From assembly GCA_023228285.1 (NCBI GenBank), contig JALOBM010000051.1, positions 1 to 13,442 of the forward strand: a stretch of DNA of 13,442 nt. The letters run 5' to 3'. Below the pieces are notes generated by a model, which saw only the letters and a program-made list of their open reading frames with translations, was not told the DNA's origin and did not search any database. Below, in pieces: positions 1 to 7,130 of this stretch (positions are counted from its first letter, which is position 1; each line of letters starts with the position of its first letter). Source of the stretch: Candidatus Cloacimonadota bacterium (GTDB lineage: Bacteria > Cloacimonadota > Cloacimonadia > Cloacimonadales > Cloacimonadaceae). A program made the translations under genes and the position numbers.

Positions 1-4
1 TCGA

Positions 5-26
5 AGAGATGGATAAATCCATATCT
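5..26. repeat. Imperfect inverted repeat / stem-loop
   Basis: The arms ATGGAT (9-14) and ATCCAT (17-22) pair perfectly around AA. After one mismatch (8 against 23) the pairing continues for three more pairs (5-7 with 24-26). No T-tract follows on either strand, so a simple intrinsic terminator is not supported. The element lies at the window edge and may extend further left. Confidence 0.5.
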
Positions 27-74
27 GCTCTAAAAGGGTATCGCAAAGCTGGATAATGACATACGAACTATTTC

Positions 75-84
75 TCGCTAGCGA
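75..84. repeat. Perfect 10-bp palindrome TCGCTAGCGA
   Basis: TCGCTAGCGA is its own reverse complement. It lies in the non-coding stretch beyond malQ and could be a protein-binding site or part of a larger repeat element. No function can be assigned from the sequence. Confidence 0.4.
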
Positions 85-172
85 CACTCCATTTTCCAAG
101 CACTTAGGTGTAGGAAAGATTAGTTATGTAGACGAAGACGTCTGCAATCCTCCATGGACATTAGCATCATCT

Positions 173-244
173 TCGTAGTTTCGGAAAGCTCCGTTACGAT
201 CTGAATCCTCAGTTTCGGGTCGGAGCTTCGGAAAGCTCGGTTAC
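173..244 (-). repeat. Two copies of a 25-bp direct repeat spaced 47 bp apart
   Basis: Read on the minus strand, copy A (244 to 220) and copy B (197 to 173) both begin GTAAC and share an uninterrupted 12-base core GAGCTTTCCGAA. They match at 22 of 25 positions. Copy A is the coding end of malQ (Val-Thr-Glu-Leu-Ser-Glu) and copy B lies beyond its stop codon. The 47-bp offset is not a multiple of three. Copy A also contains a hairpin, with arms GAGCTT and AAGCTC around a 4-base loop (223-238), which copy B has lost. Two copies are too few for an array call. Confidence 0.7.
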
Positions 245-1654
245 AAGCCGCCATTGCCAATTTCCCAAAGCTGTCCCCGGGATATTCATTCTGGCTTTCT
301 CATCCAAAGCCAAAATGTCCTGCATGGGAAAGATCATACGCTTGCAACCAGACCGCCTGGCAGTTTCCATTATAATTTCTGCAATGTTTTCAGAGCTTGG
401 CACCAGGCCATCCAAATGTATTTGACAGAACTCCTGGAGATGTTTCCGCAATGAGGAATCAATTGGCAAAGCATCCCACCAGCCCCTTGTGGTGTTATTA
501 TCGTGCGTTCCGGTATAGATGATCCGATCAGAGGGATAATCTTGCACATTGGGCACGCTCTCTTCGAAACAGAATTGCAGAATGATCATGCCGGGTAAAC
601 CCATTTCATCCCTGATTCTACATACTTCCTCGTTCAATATCCCCAAATCTTCCGCAACCAGACGATCTGTGCCAAACCTTTCGGTCAAAACACTGAATAA
701 GTCTTGCGGTAGAGCTTTTGTCCATGCTCCATTGATTGCTGTATCAGGGAGGATGCCATTATTGCAGGCCACTTTCCAGTAGTTTACATAGCCGATAAAA
801 TGGTCCAAGCGCAATAGATCCAGAAAGTCCAGAGCTTGTCCAATCCTGTCGCTAAAGAGAGAAAAGCCCTCGTCCCGCAATTTGTCCCATTTATACGTAG
901 GATTTCCCCAAAGTTGTCCTTCGCAGGCATATACATCTGGAGGAACACCCGCAACGCTGAGTCTAGCGCCTGAACCATCCAGATCGAACAAATGCTGATT
1001 TGCCCATACTTCAGCACTCTCGTAACTAAGGTACAATGGCATATCACCAAACAAAGTGATACCTTTTTGCTTCAGATACTGTTTCAAGCGCTTCATCTGA
1101 TCTATAAAGATCATCTGTAATGCAGCCGCACGAAGTACTTCCGGTTCATTCCAGCAATATTCATAGAGCTCATTACTGTAATGCTTGTGAGCATTATCCC
1201 ATGTGTACCATTCTGAATTGCCATACTTATGGCACAACCAGGCGAAGCACAGATATGGCTTTATATATCCGGCATGAATCTGAACGAATTCTTGAATGTC
1301 ATTTTGAGCCAGAAATCTCTTGGCTGCAAGGGAAAGCATGAGGTCTTTCGCCTGGTGAACAGCAGGAAAATCCACAACGCTGTTTAGAGGTAAGTAAAGC
1401 AGTTCATTCTCTGATAACAGGCCGTCTTGCAATAGTAGCTCTGGACTTATCAGGTATTCATTGTAGGCAAATGCAGATATGGGATTGTAGGGAGAATTGC
1501 CGTAACCAGGATAGTTCAATGGCAGGATTTGCCAGATAGTGTGCCCTTCGCGTTCCAGATAGTCAGCAAAAGCATAAGCTGCGGGGCCCAAATCTCCGAT
1601 GCCAAAGCTATTGGGAAGGCTGGATATGTGCAGCAGGATACCGCTTTGTTTCAT
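209..1654 (-). CDS. malQ: 4-alpha-glucanotransferase (amylomaltase, GH77), short C-terminus
   Basis: Transfers alpha-1,4-glucan segments between malto-oligosaccharides in the cytoplasm (glycogen and maltodextrin metabolism). The GH77 motifs are all present, numbered from the Met at 1654: the N-terminal SGILLHISSLP, GDMPLYL, GVPPD followed by GQLWGNP, the nucleophile Asp284 in RLDHF, the acid/base Glu335 in VAEDLG, and the transition-state Asp385 in TGTHDNNT. The ATG at 1654 overlaps the holA stop as ATGA, so translational coupling is likely; no clear Shine-Dalgarno is seen. An upstream in-frame TTG at 1681 lies inside holA and is less likely. The protein has 481 residues. After the conserved GNWQWRL motif only about a dozen residues remain (ending EAPTRN), whereas family members usually continue some 25-30 residues with a helix ending LT.LYGR. 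The missing tail coincides with a repeat. The catalytic core is complete, so activity is plausible. Confidence 0.95.
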   Translation of the reverse strand: MKQSGILLHISSLPNSFGIGDLGPAAYAFADYLEREGHTIWQILPLNYPGYGNSPYNPISAFAYNEYLISPELLLQDGLLSENELLYLPLNSVVDFPAVHQAKDLMLSLAAKRFLAQNDIQEFVQIHAGYIKPYLCFAWLCHKYGNSEWYTWDNAHKHYSNELYEYCWNEPEVLRAAALQMIFIDQMKRLKQYLKQKGITLFGDMPLYLSYESAEVWANQHLFDLDGSGARLSVAGVPPDVYACEGQLWGNPTYKWDKLRDEGFSLFSDRIGQALDFLDLLRLDHFIGYVNYWKVACNNGILPDTAINGAWTKALPQDLFSVLTERFGTDRLVAEDLGILNEEVCRIRDEMGLPGMIILQFCFEESVPNVQDYPSDRIIYTGTHDNNTTRGWWDALPIDSSLRKHLQEFCQIHLDGLVPSSENIAEIIMETARRSGCKRMIFPMQDILALDEKARMNIPGTALGNWQWRLVTELSEAPTRN

Positions 1655-2658
1655 TTCGTATTCAACGCTTGGATGATGCAAAGCTCAATTTGCAGGTTTT
1701 TATCAGCCAGACTGCTTTTTAACAAGGAGTCTGTCTCCAAAAGAATGCCAAAGATTGCTTCCAGGGCATTCAAGCTGTATTTTCTGGCAAAATCCAGATA
1801 CTCTTTGCGCTGACTATAGTAAATATCCGATATATGCTTTTGCTGTATTTCAGTATCAGAAAGGTGCCGTTCCCGGAGTAAGTTGATCCGATACAGATTC
1901 ATGAAGAAACGGTAGATACTAAAGAATATCTGAAGCGGTTCCACATCCGTTTGCAACATCAATGCACAGGATTCCAGAGCACTTTTTACTTGTCTGCCAC
2001 CCATTGCGCGGAAGAAATCGATCTGAGTTCCAGCTCTGTTTCCGCTGAGACTGGTAAGCAAGTCTTTTGCCGTAATCTGCTTGCGGTCTCCCACCAAGAG
2101 CAGGAGCTTCGCAAGTTCATTTGCAGCGCTGAGGTAATCCATTTCCACACGGTTTGTAAATTCCGTGATAGCGATAGGTTCCATGCTTCTACCCTCTTTC
2201 CGGATTTCAGATAAAAGCCAGTTGCGAATCTCACTAACAAACTTCGGTGGATCACATATAACCTTCACTGATCCAGAGAGAATCGCCTTCCAAGCATTGA
2301 ATTTGGCATCCGTCTTTTCCGTAACCACTATCAGGCTTTGGATGTCTGAAGGAGAATTGAAGTAATCCGCAACCACTTCGAGTTCTTTCTTCAACATCAT
2401 CTCGGCATTCTTTATGATCACCAGTTTGGAACTGGAAAAGATGGTGAAGGTATCAAGGTATTCGCCTAAATCGGTGGCTTTCACTTCATCGCCATAGACT
2501 GTACTAACATCGATTTCACTTTTCTTTTTCAAAGAGTGCTTAATCTGGCTGATCACTCTATCGATGAGATAGGGATCACTGCCCACCAGCAGATAGTTTG
2601 TGCCCAGCTTCACTTTGGAAGCATCAAAAGCAAGAGCGCTATTATCGGGCTTTTCCAT
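1651..2658 (-). CDS. holA: DNA polymerase III subunit delta
   Basis: This is the clamp-loader delta subunit, which opens the beta sliding clamp during replication. The N-terminal segment YLLVGSDPYLIDRVISQIK matches the usual start of HolA (Y-L-L-.-G-.-D..LI). The middle carries a segment for strand-order lysine/valine-rich AAA+ folding (FTIFSSSKLVIIKNAEMM). The C-terminal collar has the typical pattern: AMGGRQVKSALESCALML, then PLQIFFSIYRFFMNLYRI, then a final helical pair with LLKSS. As usual for delta there is no functional P-loop. The chosen ATG at 2658 forms TAATG with the uppP stop and gives 335 residues. An in-frame GTG at 2703 would add 15 residues that overlap uppP and resemble no HolA start. 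Its end overlaps malQ as ATGA. Confidence 0.9.
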   Translation of the reverse strand: MEKPDNSALAFDASKVKLGTNYLLVGSDPYLIDRVISQIKHSLKKKSEIDVSTVYGDEVKATDLGEYLDTFTIFSSSKLVIIKNAEMMLKKELEVVADYFNSPSDIQSLIVVTEKTDAKFNAWKAILSGSVKVICDPPKFVSEIRNWLLSEIRKEGRSMEPIAITEFTNRVEMDYLSAANELAKLLLLVGDRKQITAKDLLTSLSGNRAGTQIDFFRAMGGRQVKSALESCALMLQTDVEPLQIFFSIYRFFMNLYRINLLRERHLSDTEIQQKHISDIYYSQRKEYLDFARKYSLNALEAIFGILLETDSLLKSSLADKNLQIELCIIQALNTK

Positions 2659-3470
2659 TATCCTATCAGTAAGAGAGTAATGGATATTGCGGAGACCAAC
2701 CACACATAAAAGGCAAAATACTTCAGTGAACCAGATTGGATAAGGCGAATAAGAAATGCTATCACCAAGTATCCGCTGATAAATGAAACCACGAAACCGG
2801 TAATATAGAGGTGCAGAATCGACATATCCAGGGCCATGAGCGATCCCATTTCACTGATGTTTGCAGCCAGGATGGCAGGAATGGATAACATAAAAGAAAA
2901 GTATGCAGCATCCTTGCGTTTCACTCCGCAAAATAGTGCAGCGGTGATAGTTGTACCGGAGCGGCTGATACCGGGAATAATGGCAATACCTTGCGCCAAA
3001 CCTATCAGAACAGACTTTATGAAACCTATGTTTGAGGCAGGTACCGAAGTGTTTTTCACAAAGTCGGAGGCAAAGATCAGGATACCAGTGATCAGTAGCA
3101 TTATGGCCACAAACAGTGGCTTATCGTAGGCTCCCTTTAGCATGTCGTCAAAGATCAGATAAAAGAGTCCAGTAGCCAAAGTAGCAATAATCAAATATGC
3201 AATGATCGAGCGGTTTTTGCGGTGAGTTTCGCCATCTAGTCCGGATTTCCAGGAAAACAACGAAATGATAAGATCCCAGATTTGCCGATGGAAAAAGATA
3301 AACACAGCCAATAGAGTTCCCAGATGCATAAAGACTTCAAAACTGATGTCTCCTCCGGCTTCTATACCCAAAAAGTGCTGAGCCAGGACCAGATGTCCGG
3401 AAGAGCTGACGGGAATGAATTCCGTGAGCCCCTGGACTAAACCCAATAATACTGTTTGCAAAAAGTTCAT
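2658..3470 (-). CDS. uppP: Undecaprenyl-diphosphate phosphatase (BacA/UppP family)
   Basis: Integral inner-membrane enzyme that dephosphorylates undecaprenyl diphosphate, recycling the lipid carrier for peptidoglycan, O-antigen and other envelope glycans; family members also confer bacitracin resistance. The 270-residue length is typical. Motif I is present as Q13-G-L-T-E17 followed by PVSSSGH with His26. Motif II is present as P166-G-I-S-R-S-G with Arg170. The family pattern for motif I allows Glu or Gln in the first position. Several hydrophobic spans follow, for example residues 90-107, 120-136 and 222-241. The ATG at 3470 overlaps the upstream deacetylase stop as ATGA and has a GGAG ribosome binding site. 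The neighbouring deacetylase-like gene fits an envelope-glycan role for this part of the operon. Confidence 0.95.
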   Translation of the reverse strand: MNFLQTVLLGLVQGLTEFIPVSSSGHLVLAQHFLGIEAGGDISFEVFMHLGTLLAVFIFFHRQIWDLIISLFSWKSGLDGETHRKNRSIIAYLIIATLATGLFYLIFDDMLKGAYDKPLFVAIMLLITGILIFASDFVKNTSVPASNIGFIKSVLIGLAQGIAIIPGISRSGTTITAALFCGVKRKDAAYFSFMLSIPAILAANISEMGSLMALDMSILHLYITGFVVSFISGYLVIAFLIRLIQSGSLKYFAFYVWLVSAISITLLLIG

Positions 3471-4804
3471 AATATCTCCGGTATGTTTCGTTCTCCGATT
3501 TGAGACAGCGGAACCAAGGTGAATCCGGCTTTTTTCAGCCTTTTTAATATGCTTTTCAGATAATCCAACTTGTCACTATTGTGGCAATGTGTAATGGCAA
3601 TCACATGATTCTGTACACTGGCCAATTCCAGGATTCGGTTCAATTTCGCTTCCATGGTAGATTGGCTGATGTTTGGGCTATCCAAAAAGATGTCGTTCCG
3701 AAAGGTTTTCAAATTCGATTTCTGTGCGGTTTGATAGGCAATGGAGACGTTTGTGGTTCGACTGTCCAAGAAGAGCATGTCATGCTTCTTCAATGCGTTC
3801 ATCACTGCTTGCATCACATCGGGATCGGTGGTTGCCAAACTTCCCATGTGATTGTTTATTCCGATACAATCCGGCAGCTTGGCTTTGAAATGGTCCAGAA
3901 TCTTGGCGATCTTCTCTTCGCTGTGCTGTACCAGGATGGCGTTTGAACCCGGATTCACTCTGGGATAGCCAATTGGCTCCATGGGAACGTGAATAATGGT
4001 CTCTCGCCCTTGAGCGGTAGCACGATGCATGGTGGATTCGCTGTTCTTTTCATCCGGGAATATTGCAAAACAGATCTCTGGATCAAGCTCGAAGAAACCA
4101 TCCAGCAGGCTTCCGTCGATAGCACCAAAATCATCGATCACTATGGTAATGGTCTTGGTATCAGTTTTACTCTGATATACTGAAGAATCGTAATATATAT
4201 CCAGTTCGTACCTTTCACGGATGCCTTTTTTGGTAAATGCAAGGCTGTGTTTATTGTGGTTATCCTTGCCTTCCAACAAAGCAGCACCGGCATGTTCCAT
4301 AGCTCCTTTGAAGATCATGTTTGCATAAGTGAGATCCATCTGACTTCTGTCTATGGGAAGTGAGTAGCATACGATGTTTTCCACTTTCCTCCGGTGGGTA
4401 GCGCTAATGGGGACTCCCAGTTTCTCAGAGGTGTTGCGGACTACAAGATCAAGTTCGCTTTCACCGGGTTTTGGTTTATCCGGTTCCGGTTTCTGCTCTT
4501 TCTTGGGAGCTGTTTCATGACTGCCGGTAGCAGGTTTAGAGCTTGCTATTTCATCTGTTTGCCTATTATCTTGCAGTTCTCTTTTCTCGCTGGATACCGG
4601 CTTTGCGGTTCGTTCAATAATCTCTTGGGCAACTATCTGCTCCAAATCCTGGGGTGCAGGCATTGGTTCCCGAATGAGAGCCCACATAATCAAAGCTGTG
4701 GTGATGCCTGCAACCAGGAATAATCCCAAATGGGGACGGCGGCGTTTTATCTTCTTTATCTTGTGTCTCTTGCTTGCGTTTGGCTTCCTTATCGTTTTAG
4801 GCAT
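3467..4804 (-). CDS. Membrane-anchored divergent polysaccharide deacetylase family protein
   Basis: 445 residues in three parts. A Lys/Arg-rich N-terminus (1-24) and one hydrophobic span (about 25-43) suggest an inner-membrane anchor with the body outside. A Pro/Lys/Glu-rich linker follows (about 47-117), then a mixed region (about 118-205) of unknown function. The C-terminal domain (about 217-440) matches the divergent polysaccharide deacetylase family (YibQ-like, NodB-related fold): ITIVIDDFG with Asp224-Asp225, IHVPMEP with His272, GINNHMGS with His319, FLDSRT with Asp347, and AITHCH with His406 and His408. These are the metal- and catalysis-type residues expected in the fold, but the family's substrate is not established. 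The ATG at 4804 has AGGTG just upstream and overlaps the previous gene by 8 bp. Location beside uppP suggests cell-envelope glycan processing. Confidence 0.85.
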   Translation of the reverse strand: MPKTIRKPNASKRHKIKKIKRRRPHLGLFLVAGITTALIMWALIREPMPAPQDLEQIVAQEIIERTAKPVSSEKRELQDNRQTDEIASSKPATGSHETAPKKEQKPEPDKPKPGESELDLVVRNTSEKLGVPISATHRRKVENIVCYSLPIDRSQMDLTYANMIFKGAMEHAGAALLEGKDNHNKHSLAFTKKGIRERYELDIYYDSSVYQSKTDTKTITIVIDDFGAIDGSLLDGFFELDPEICFAIFPDEKNSESTMHRATAQGRETIIHVPMEPIGYPRVNPGSNAILVQHSEEKIAKILDHFKAKLPDCIGINNHMGSLATTDPDVMQAVMNALKKHDMLFLDSRTTNVSIAYQTAQKSNLKTFRNDIFLDSPNISQSTMEAKLNRILELASVQNHVIAITHCHNSDKLDYLKSILKRLKKAGFTLVPLSQIGERNIPEIL

Positions 4805-5645
4805 TATTCACCTGATTGATGGAGATTGGATGCATTGTCAGCAACAGCCTCTGACCAAGTTTGATGATTGGATAGAAAAAGAGATTGGACAGCATAAAGG
4901 CAGCAAACAGCATAAACACATTAAAGAATATACTTCCCATACTAATAACCGGTATCAGTTCAATGAATAGCTGCTGGCCGCTTAAAGTACTTAGAAAACT
5001 CAAGGCAGGGCTGATAATCACTACAATCAGGATCAGATACAGTCGGATTGCAGCCAATACTAGCACCAGCATCAATACATTGTATCTCAAAGCAATCCAA
5101 GGATGACGTAACATCCATGCCAGACAGTGTCTTTCACTGCGCCTGAGGCTGAAATCCCGCTTTTGAAAAGGGCTGATCCACATCGATCGGAGGAAGTAAA
5201 AAAGAATCAGAAACACGGTGAAAGCGCGGAAAAAGAACCACACTCCCTGCCTGAGCGGTAGATTGATCCCATAATAATAGCTCAGGAATTTGCTGAGGAC
5301 GTAGAAAGCCATCAGAACGATGAGAGTCACAAACAGATAAAGGTGCAGATTAATCACATGATCCCAGAAATCGCTAAGCCGCTTTGGGAAAAGGCGGTGG
5401 GGTCCCTCAAAGAAAGTACAGTATAGCTTCAGCACCATAAATGCAACATAAGCAAATAGGACAGTAAAGAAAACCAAAGGCAGATAATGAATTCGCATGG
5501 TCATCAAAGAGCTGAATGACTCCAGTAAATCACTGCCGGACAGCCAGTAAAATATCGTCCCAGGATACAGGAATACTTGAATACCGTTGTACTCGGAACA
5601 CATGGCTTTTAGCAGATTGCGCAATATGCGTTGAAACTTGTTCAA
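4797..5645 (-). CDS. Polytopic inner-membrane protein of unknown function
   Basis: I do not recognise this 282-residue protein. It has about five strongly hydrophobic segments (roughly residues 53-75, 98-122, 131-151, 186-213 and 229-260), with a basic stretch between the third and fourth (QKRDFSLRRSERH) that is probably cytoplasmic. There is no signal peptidase site and no catalytic motif that I can see. The best start is TTG at 5645, nine bases after the stop of the beta-barrel gene, with a partial ribosome site AGGCGG. The next in-frame ATG (5603) has no Shine-Dalgarno, so the TTG is preferred but not certain. Its position between an outer-membrane barrel and a membrane-anchored deacetylase suggests an envelope role, which is inference only. 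Confidence 0.75.
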   Translation of the reverse strand: MNKFQRILRNLLKAMCSEYNGIQVFLYPGTIFYWLSGSDLLESFSSLMTMRIHYLPLVFFTVLFAYVAFMVLKLYCTFFEGPHRLFPKRLSDFWDHVINLHLYLFVTLIVLMAFYVLSKFLSYYYGINLPLRQGVWFFFRAFTVFLILFYFLRSMWISPFQKRDFSLRRSERHCLAWMLRHPWIALRYNVLMLVLVLAAIRLYLILIVVIISPALSFLSTLSGQQLFIELIPVISMGSIFFNVFMLFAAFMLSNLFFYPIIKLGQRLLLTMHPISINQVNNA

Positions 5646-5654
5646 ATATACCGC

Positions 5655-7130
5655 CTAAAACCTATGGTAGATTCCAGCTTTGATAGAAACACCTTGTCGG
5701 GGCAGGTTGTTGAACGCTCTAATGTCTGAATTCAGAACATTCTCACACCGTAAGTACAATTTGCTAAAACGCTCAATCTCATACGCTCCTTCAAAGCTGA
5801 GATCAAATACCTCCTTCATATCCTGCTGTAGATGATCAACGCTGAAATAGTATTGATTCATTGAGACTGATAATGAATAGGGGTACTGATTGAAGCTAAA
5901 GGCGGATTCTGCCTGTAAAAGGGAGTTGTATGGCTTTCTGATCCAGTCCTGCTGTGCAAGATAGGCCAAACTAAGCTTCAGCGATTGGTCGAAAACCACT
6001 CTTCCCTGGCCGAAACCCGCGTGTATTGTGCTGGTATTTATAAATACATCGTCGTAATATGACATCGGAATTTTAGGATTGTTGCTATCTGTAAGAAGTG
6101 CATCGTTAATCCTATATTGACTGTTATTTACAACCGCGAAGCTGCGCAGAAAAGACTCTGTGCTTACGGGAAGGACATCCTCCAAACGGATGCTGAAATC
6201 CAATGGTATCAGAGTGTGTTTCGGTTTGGAAGGTATATATATCCATCGGTAAGCCCTGAGCACACCCGCATAGGGATTGATCTGAATACTGGGGCTGTTC
6301 ACTATACTGAGTTGCTGATCGTAATCAGTTATGTAGCGCAAGTTAAATCCAGGAGCAGGTATGAAATGGCGGCCATCATACATCAAGTGCATAGAGCCCT
6401 TATCGAAGTTTGTGACATCGAATTCCGCGTAGCTATGCCAACTGCTGCGCCCCGTATGGAAGTAGCCTCGGTTTCCCCAATCAAAATCGGGAAAACTCAG
6501 TACACTACTGTGCACAAAGTTTGCACTGCTGTGTTCGCGCTCGAGACTCTGGTTGCGTTGATCAAGCAAGTCTATACCAAAGGTATTTGACATCCTGTTC
6601 AGGTCAAAATGTTTGAAGCTGTATCGGTCTTTAAATATATAGAGTTCGGCAGCCAAGTATTTACTATTTAGTGACTTTCCTTCTGCATCCAGGCGAATCA
6701 AATCCAGTGCCACGTCCTCCCCAGAGATCAACCGGAATGCTCCTGAACCCTGGAAATGGCTTGAGACATAATCACTCTTGGGAGCATACAGGGACATTGC
6801 TATACCCAGAGAACTAATGCTTTCATGATCGGGGCTGTACTTGTAATCCGCATCCAGCTTCATCCGGCTGCTAGCCTGTGCGTGAATGTAATGCTGCAGT
6901 TCGGGAGCCTTGTCAGAAGTCGTCTTTGCAGTCATTACCGGAAGTGATTCGGGCAGATAAGTGCGCAGGCTGTCGTTCATGAGACTATCGTTGCTATATG
7001 GTAGCGCTTTCTTGTACAAAAAGATCTTTACCTGGCTTTCTCCGCTAACTTCGATATCCGGCAGAACCTGGATCTGAGCAAAAAGGAATGAACAGATGAA
7101 CAGGACGATGAAGAGACTCAGTTTTCTCAT
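5655..7130 (-). CDS. Outer-membrane beta-barrel protein (TonB-receptor-like barrel, no plug seen)
   Basis: 491 residues with an N-terminal signal peptide (MRKLSLFIVLFICSFLFA, cleavage likely before Gln19). The mature start, VLPDIEVSGES, resembles the opening of TonB-dependent receptors and their relatives. I see no complete plug domain. From about residue 80 the protein is alternating-hydrophobicity beta strand with aromatic girdles (for example YLAAELYIF, GYFHTGRSSWHSYAEFDV, YSLSVSMNQYYFSV). It ends in GIYHRF, and a terminal Phe is the classic BAM recognition signal. The ATG at 7130 overlaps the TPR gene stop as ATGA, with GAGGAG as ribosome site inside the end of the TPR gene, so the two products are probably made together. 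Substrate unknown; family assignment is by pattern only. Confidence 0.75.
   Translation of the reverse strand: MRKLSLFIVLFICSFLFAQIQVLPDIEVSGESQVKIFLYKKALPYSNDSLMNDSLRTYLPESLPVMTAKTTSDKAPELQHYIHAQASSRMKLDADYKYSPDHESISSLGIAMSLYAPKSDYVSSHFQGSGAFRLISGEDVALDLIRLDAEGKSLNSKYLAAELYIFKDRYSFKHFDLNRMSNTFGIDLLDQRNQSLEREHSSANFVHSSVLSFPDFDWGNRGYFHTGRSSWHSYAEFDVTNFDKGSMHLMYDGRHFIPAPGFNLRYITDYDQQLSIVNSPSIQINPYAGVLRAYRWIYIPSKPKHTLIPLDFSIRLEDVLPVSTESFLRSFAVVNNSQYRINDALLTDSNNPKIPMSYYDDVFINTSTIHAGFGQGRVVFDQSLKLSLAYLAQQDWIRKPYNSLLQAESAFSFNQYPYSLSVSMNQYYFSVDHLQQDMKEVFDLSFEGAYEIERFSKLYLRCENVLNSDIRAFNNLPRQGVSIKAGIYHRF

Larger units (their letters stand above)
1..208. other. Non-coding stretch downstream of malQ, rich in small repeats
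   Basis: No credible gene is visible on either strand; the open stretches are short and lack a ribosome binding site. It holds copy B of a 25-bp direct repeat (173-197), a small hairpin at 128-145 (arms GTAGACG and CGTCTGC around AAGA, one wobble pair), a perfect 10-bp palindrome at 75-84 and an inverted repeat at 5-26. This density of symmetric elements suggests an intergenic repeat element or a structured 3' region of the malQ transcript. I see no convincing U-tract terminator for the leftward operon here. The nature of the element is inference. Confidence 0.5.

Noticed and set aside
5..26. Intrinsic terminator for the malQ operon
   Set aside because: The stem is reasonable but no T-tract follows on the minus strand within the window.
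173..244. CRISPR-like repeat-spacer unit
   Set aside because: Only two imperfect repeats with a 22-bp gap, one within a coding sequence, no further units and no cas gene.
1655..1681. Longer malQ starting at TTG 1681
   Set aside because: Family homology begins at MKQSGILLHISSLP and the ATGA junction with holA favours the ATG at 1654.
2656..2703. Longer holA starting at GTG 2703
   Set aside because: The extra 15 residues overlap uppP and do not resemble HolA; the ATG at 2658 forms the TAATG junction seen in tightly packed operons.
3420..3435. Gln13 in place of the first Glu of UppP motif I as a loss of an active residue
   Set aside because: The known family pattern permits Glu or Gln here, and Glu17, His26 and Arg170 are all present.
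6117..6590. 157-codon plus-strand open frame inside the beta-barrel gene
   Set aside because: Antisense to a gene with signal peptide and barrel pattern; composition is not protein-like and there is no supporting ribosome site.
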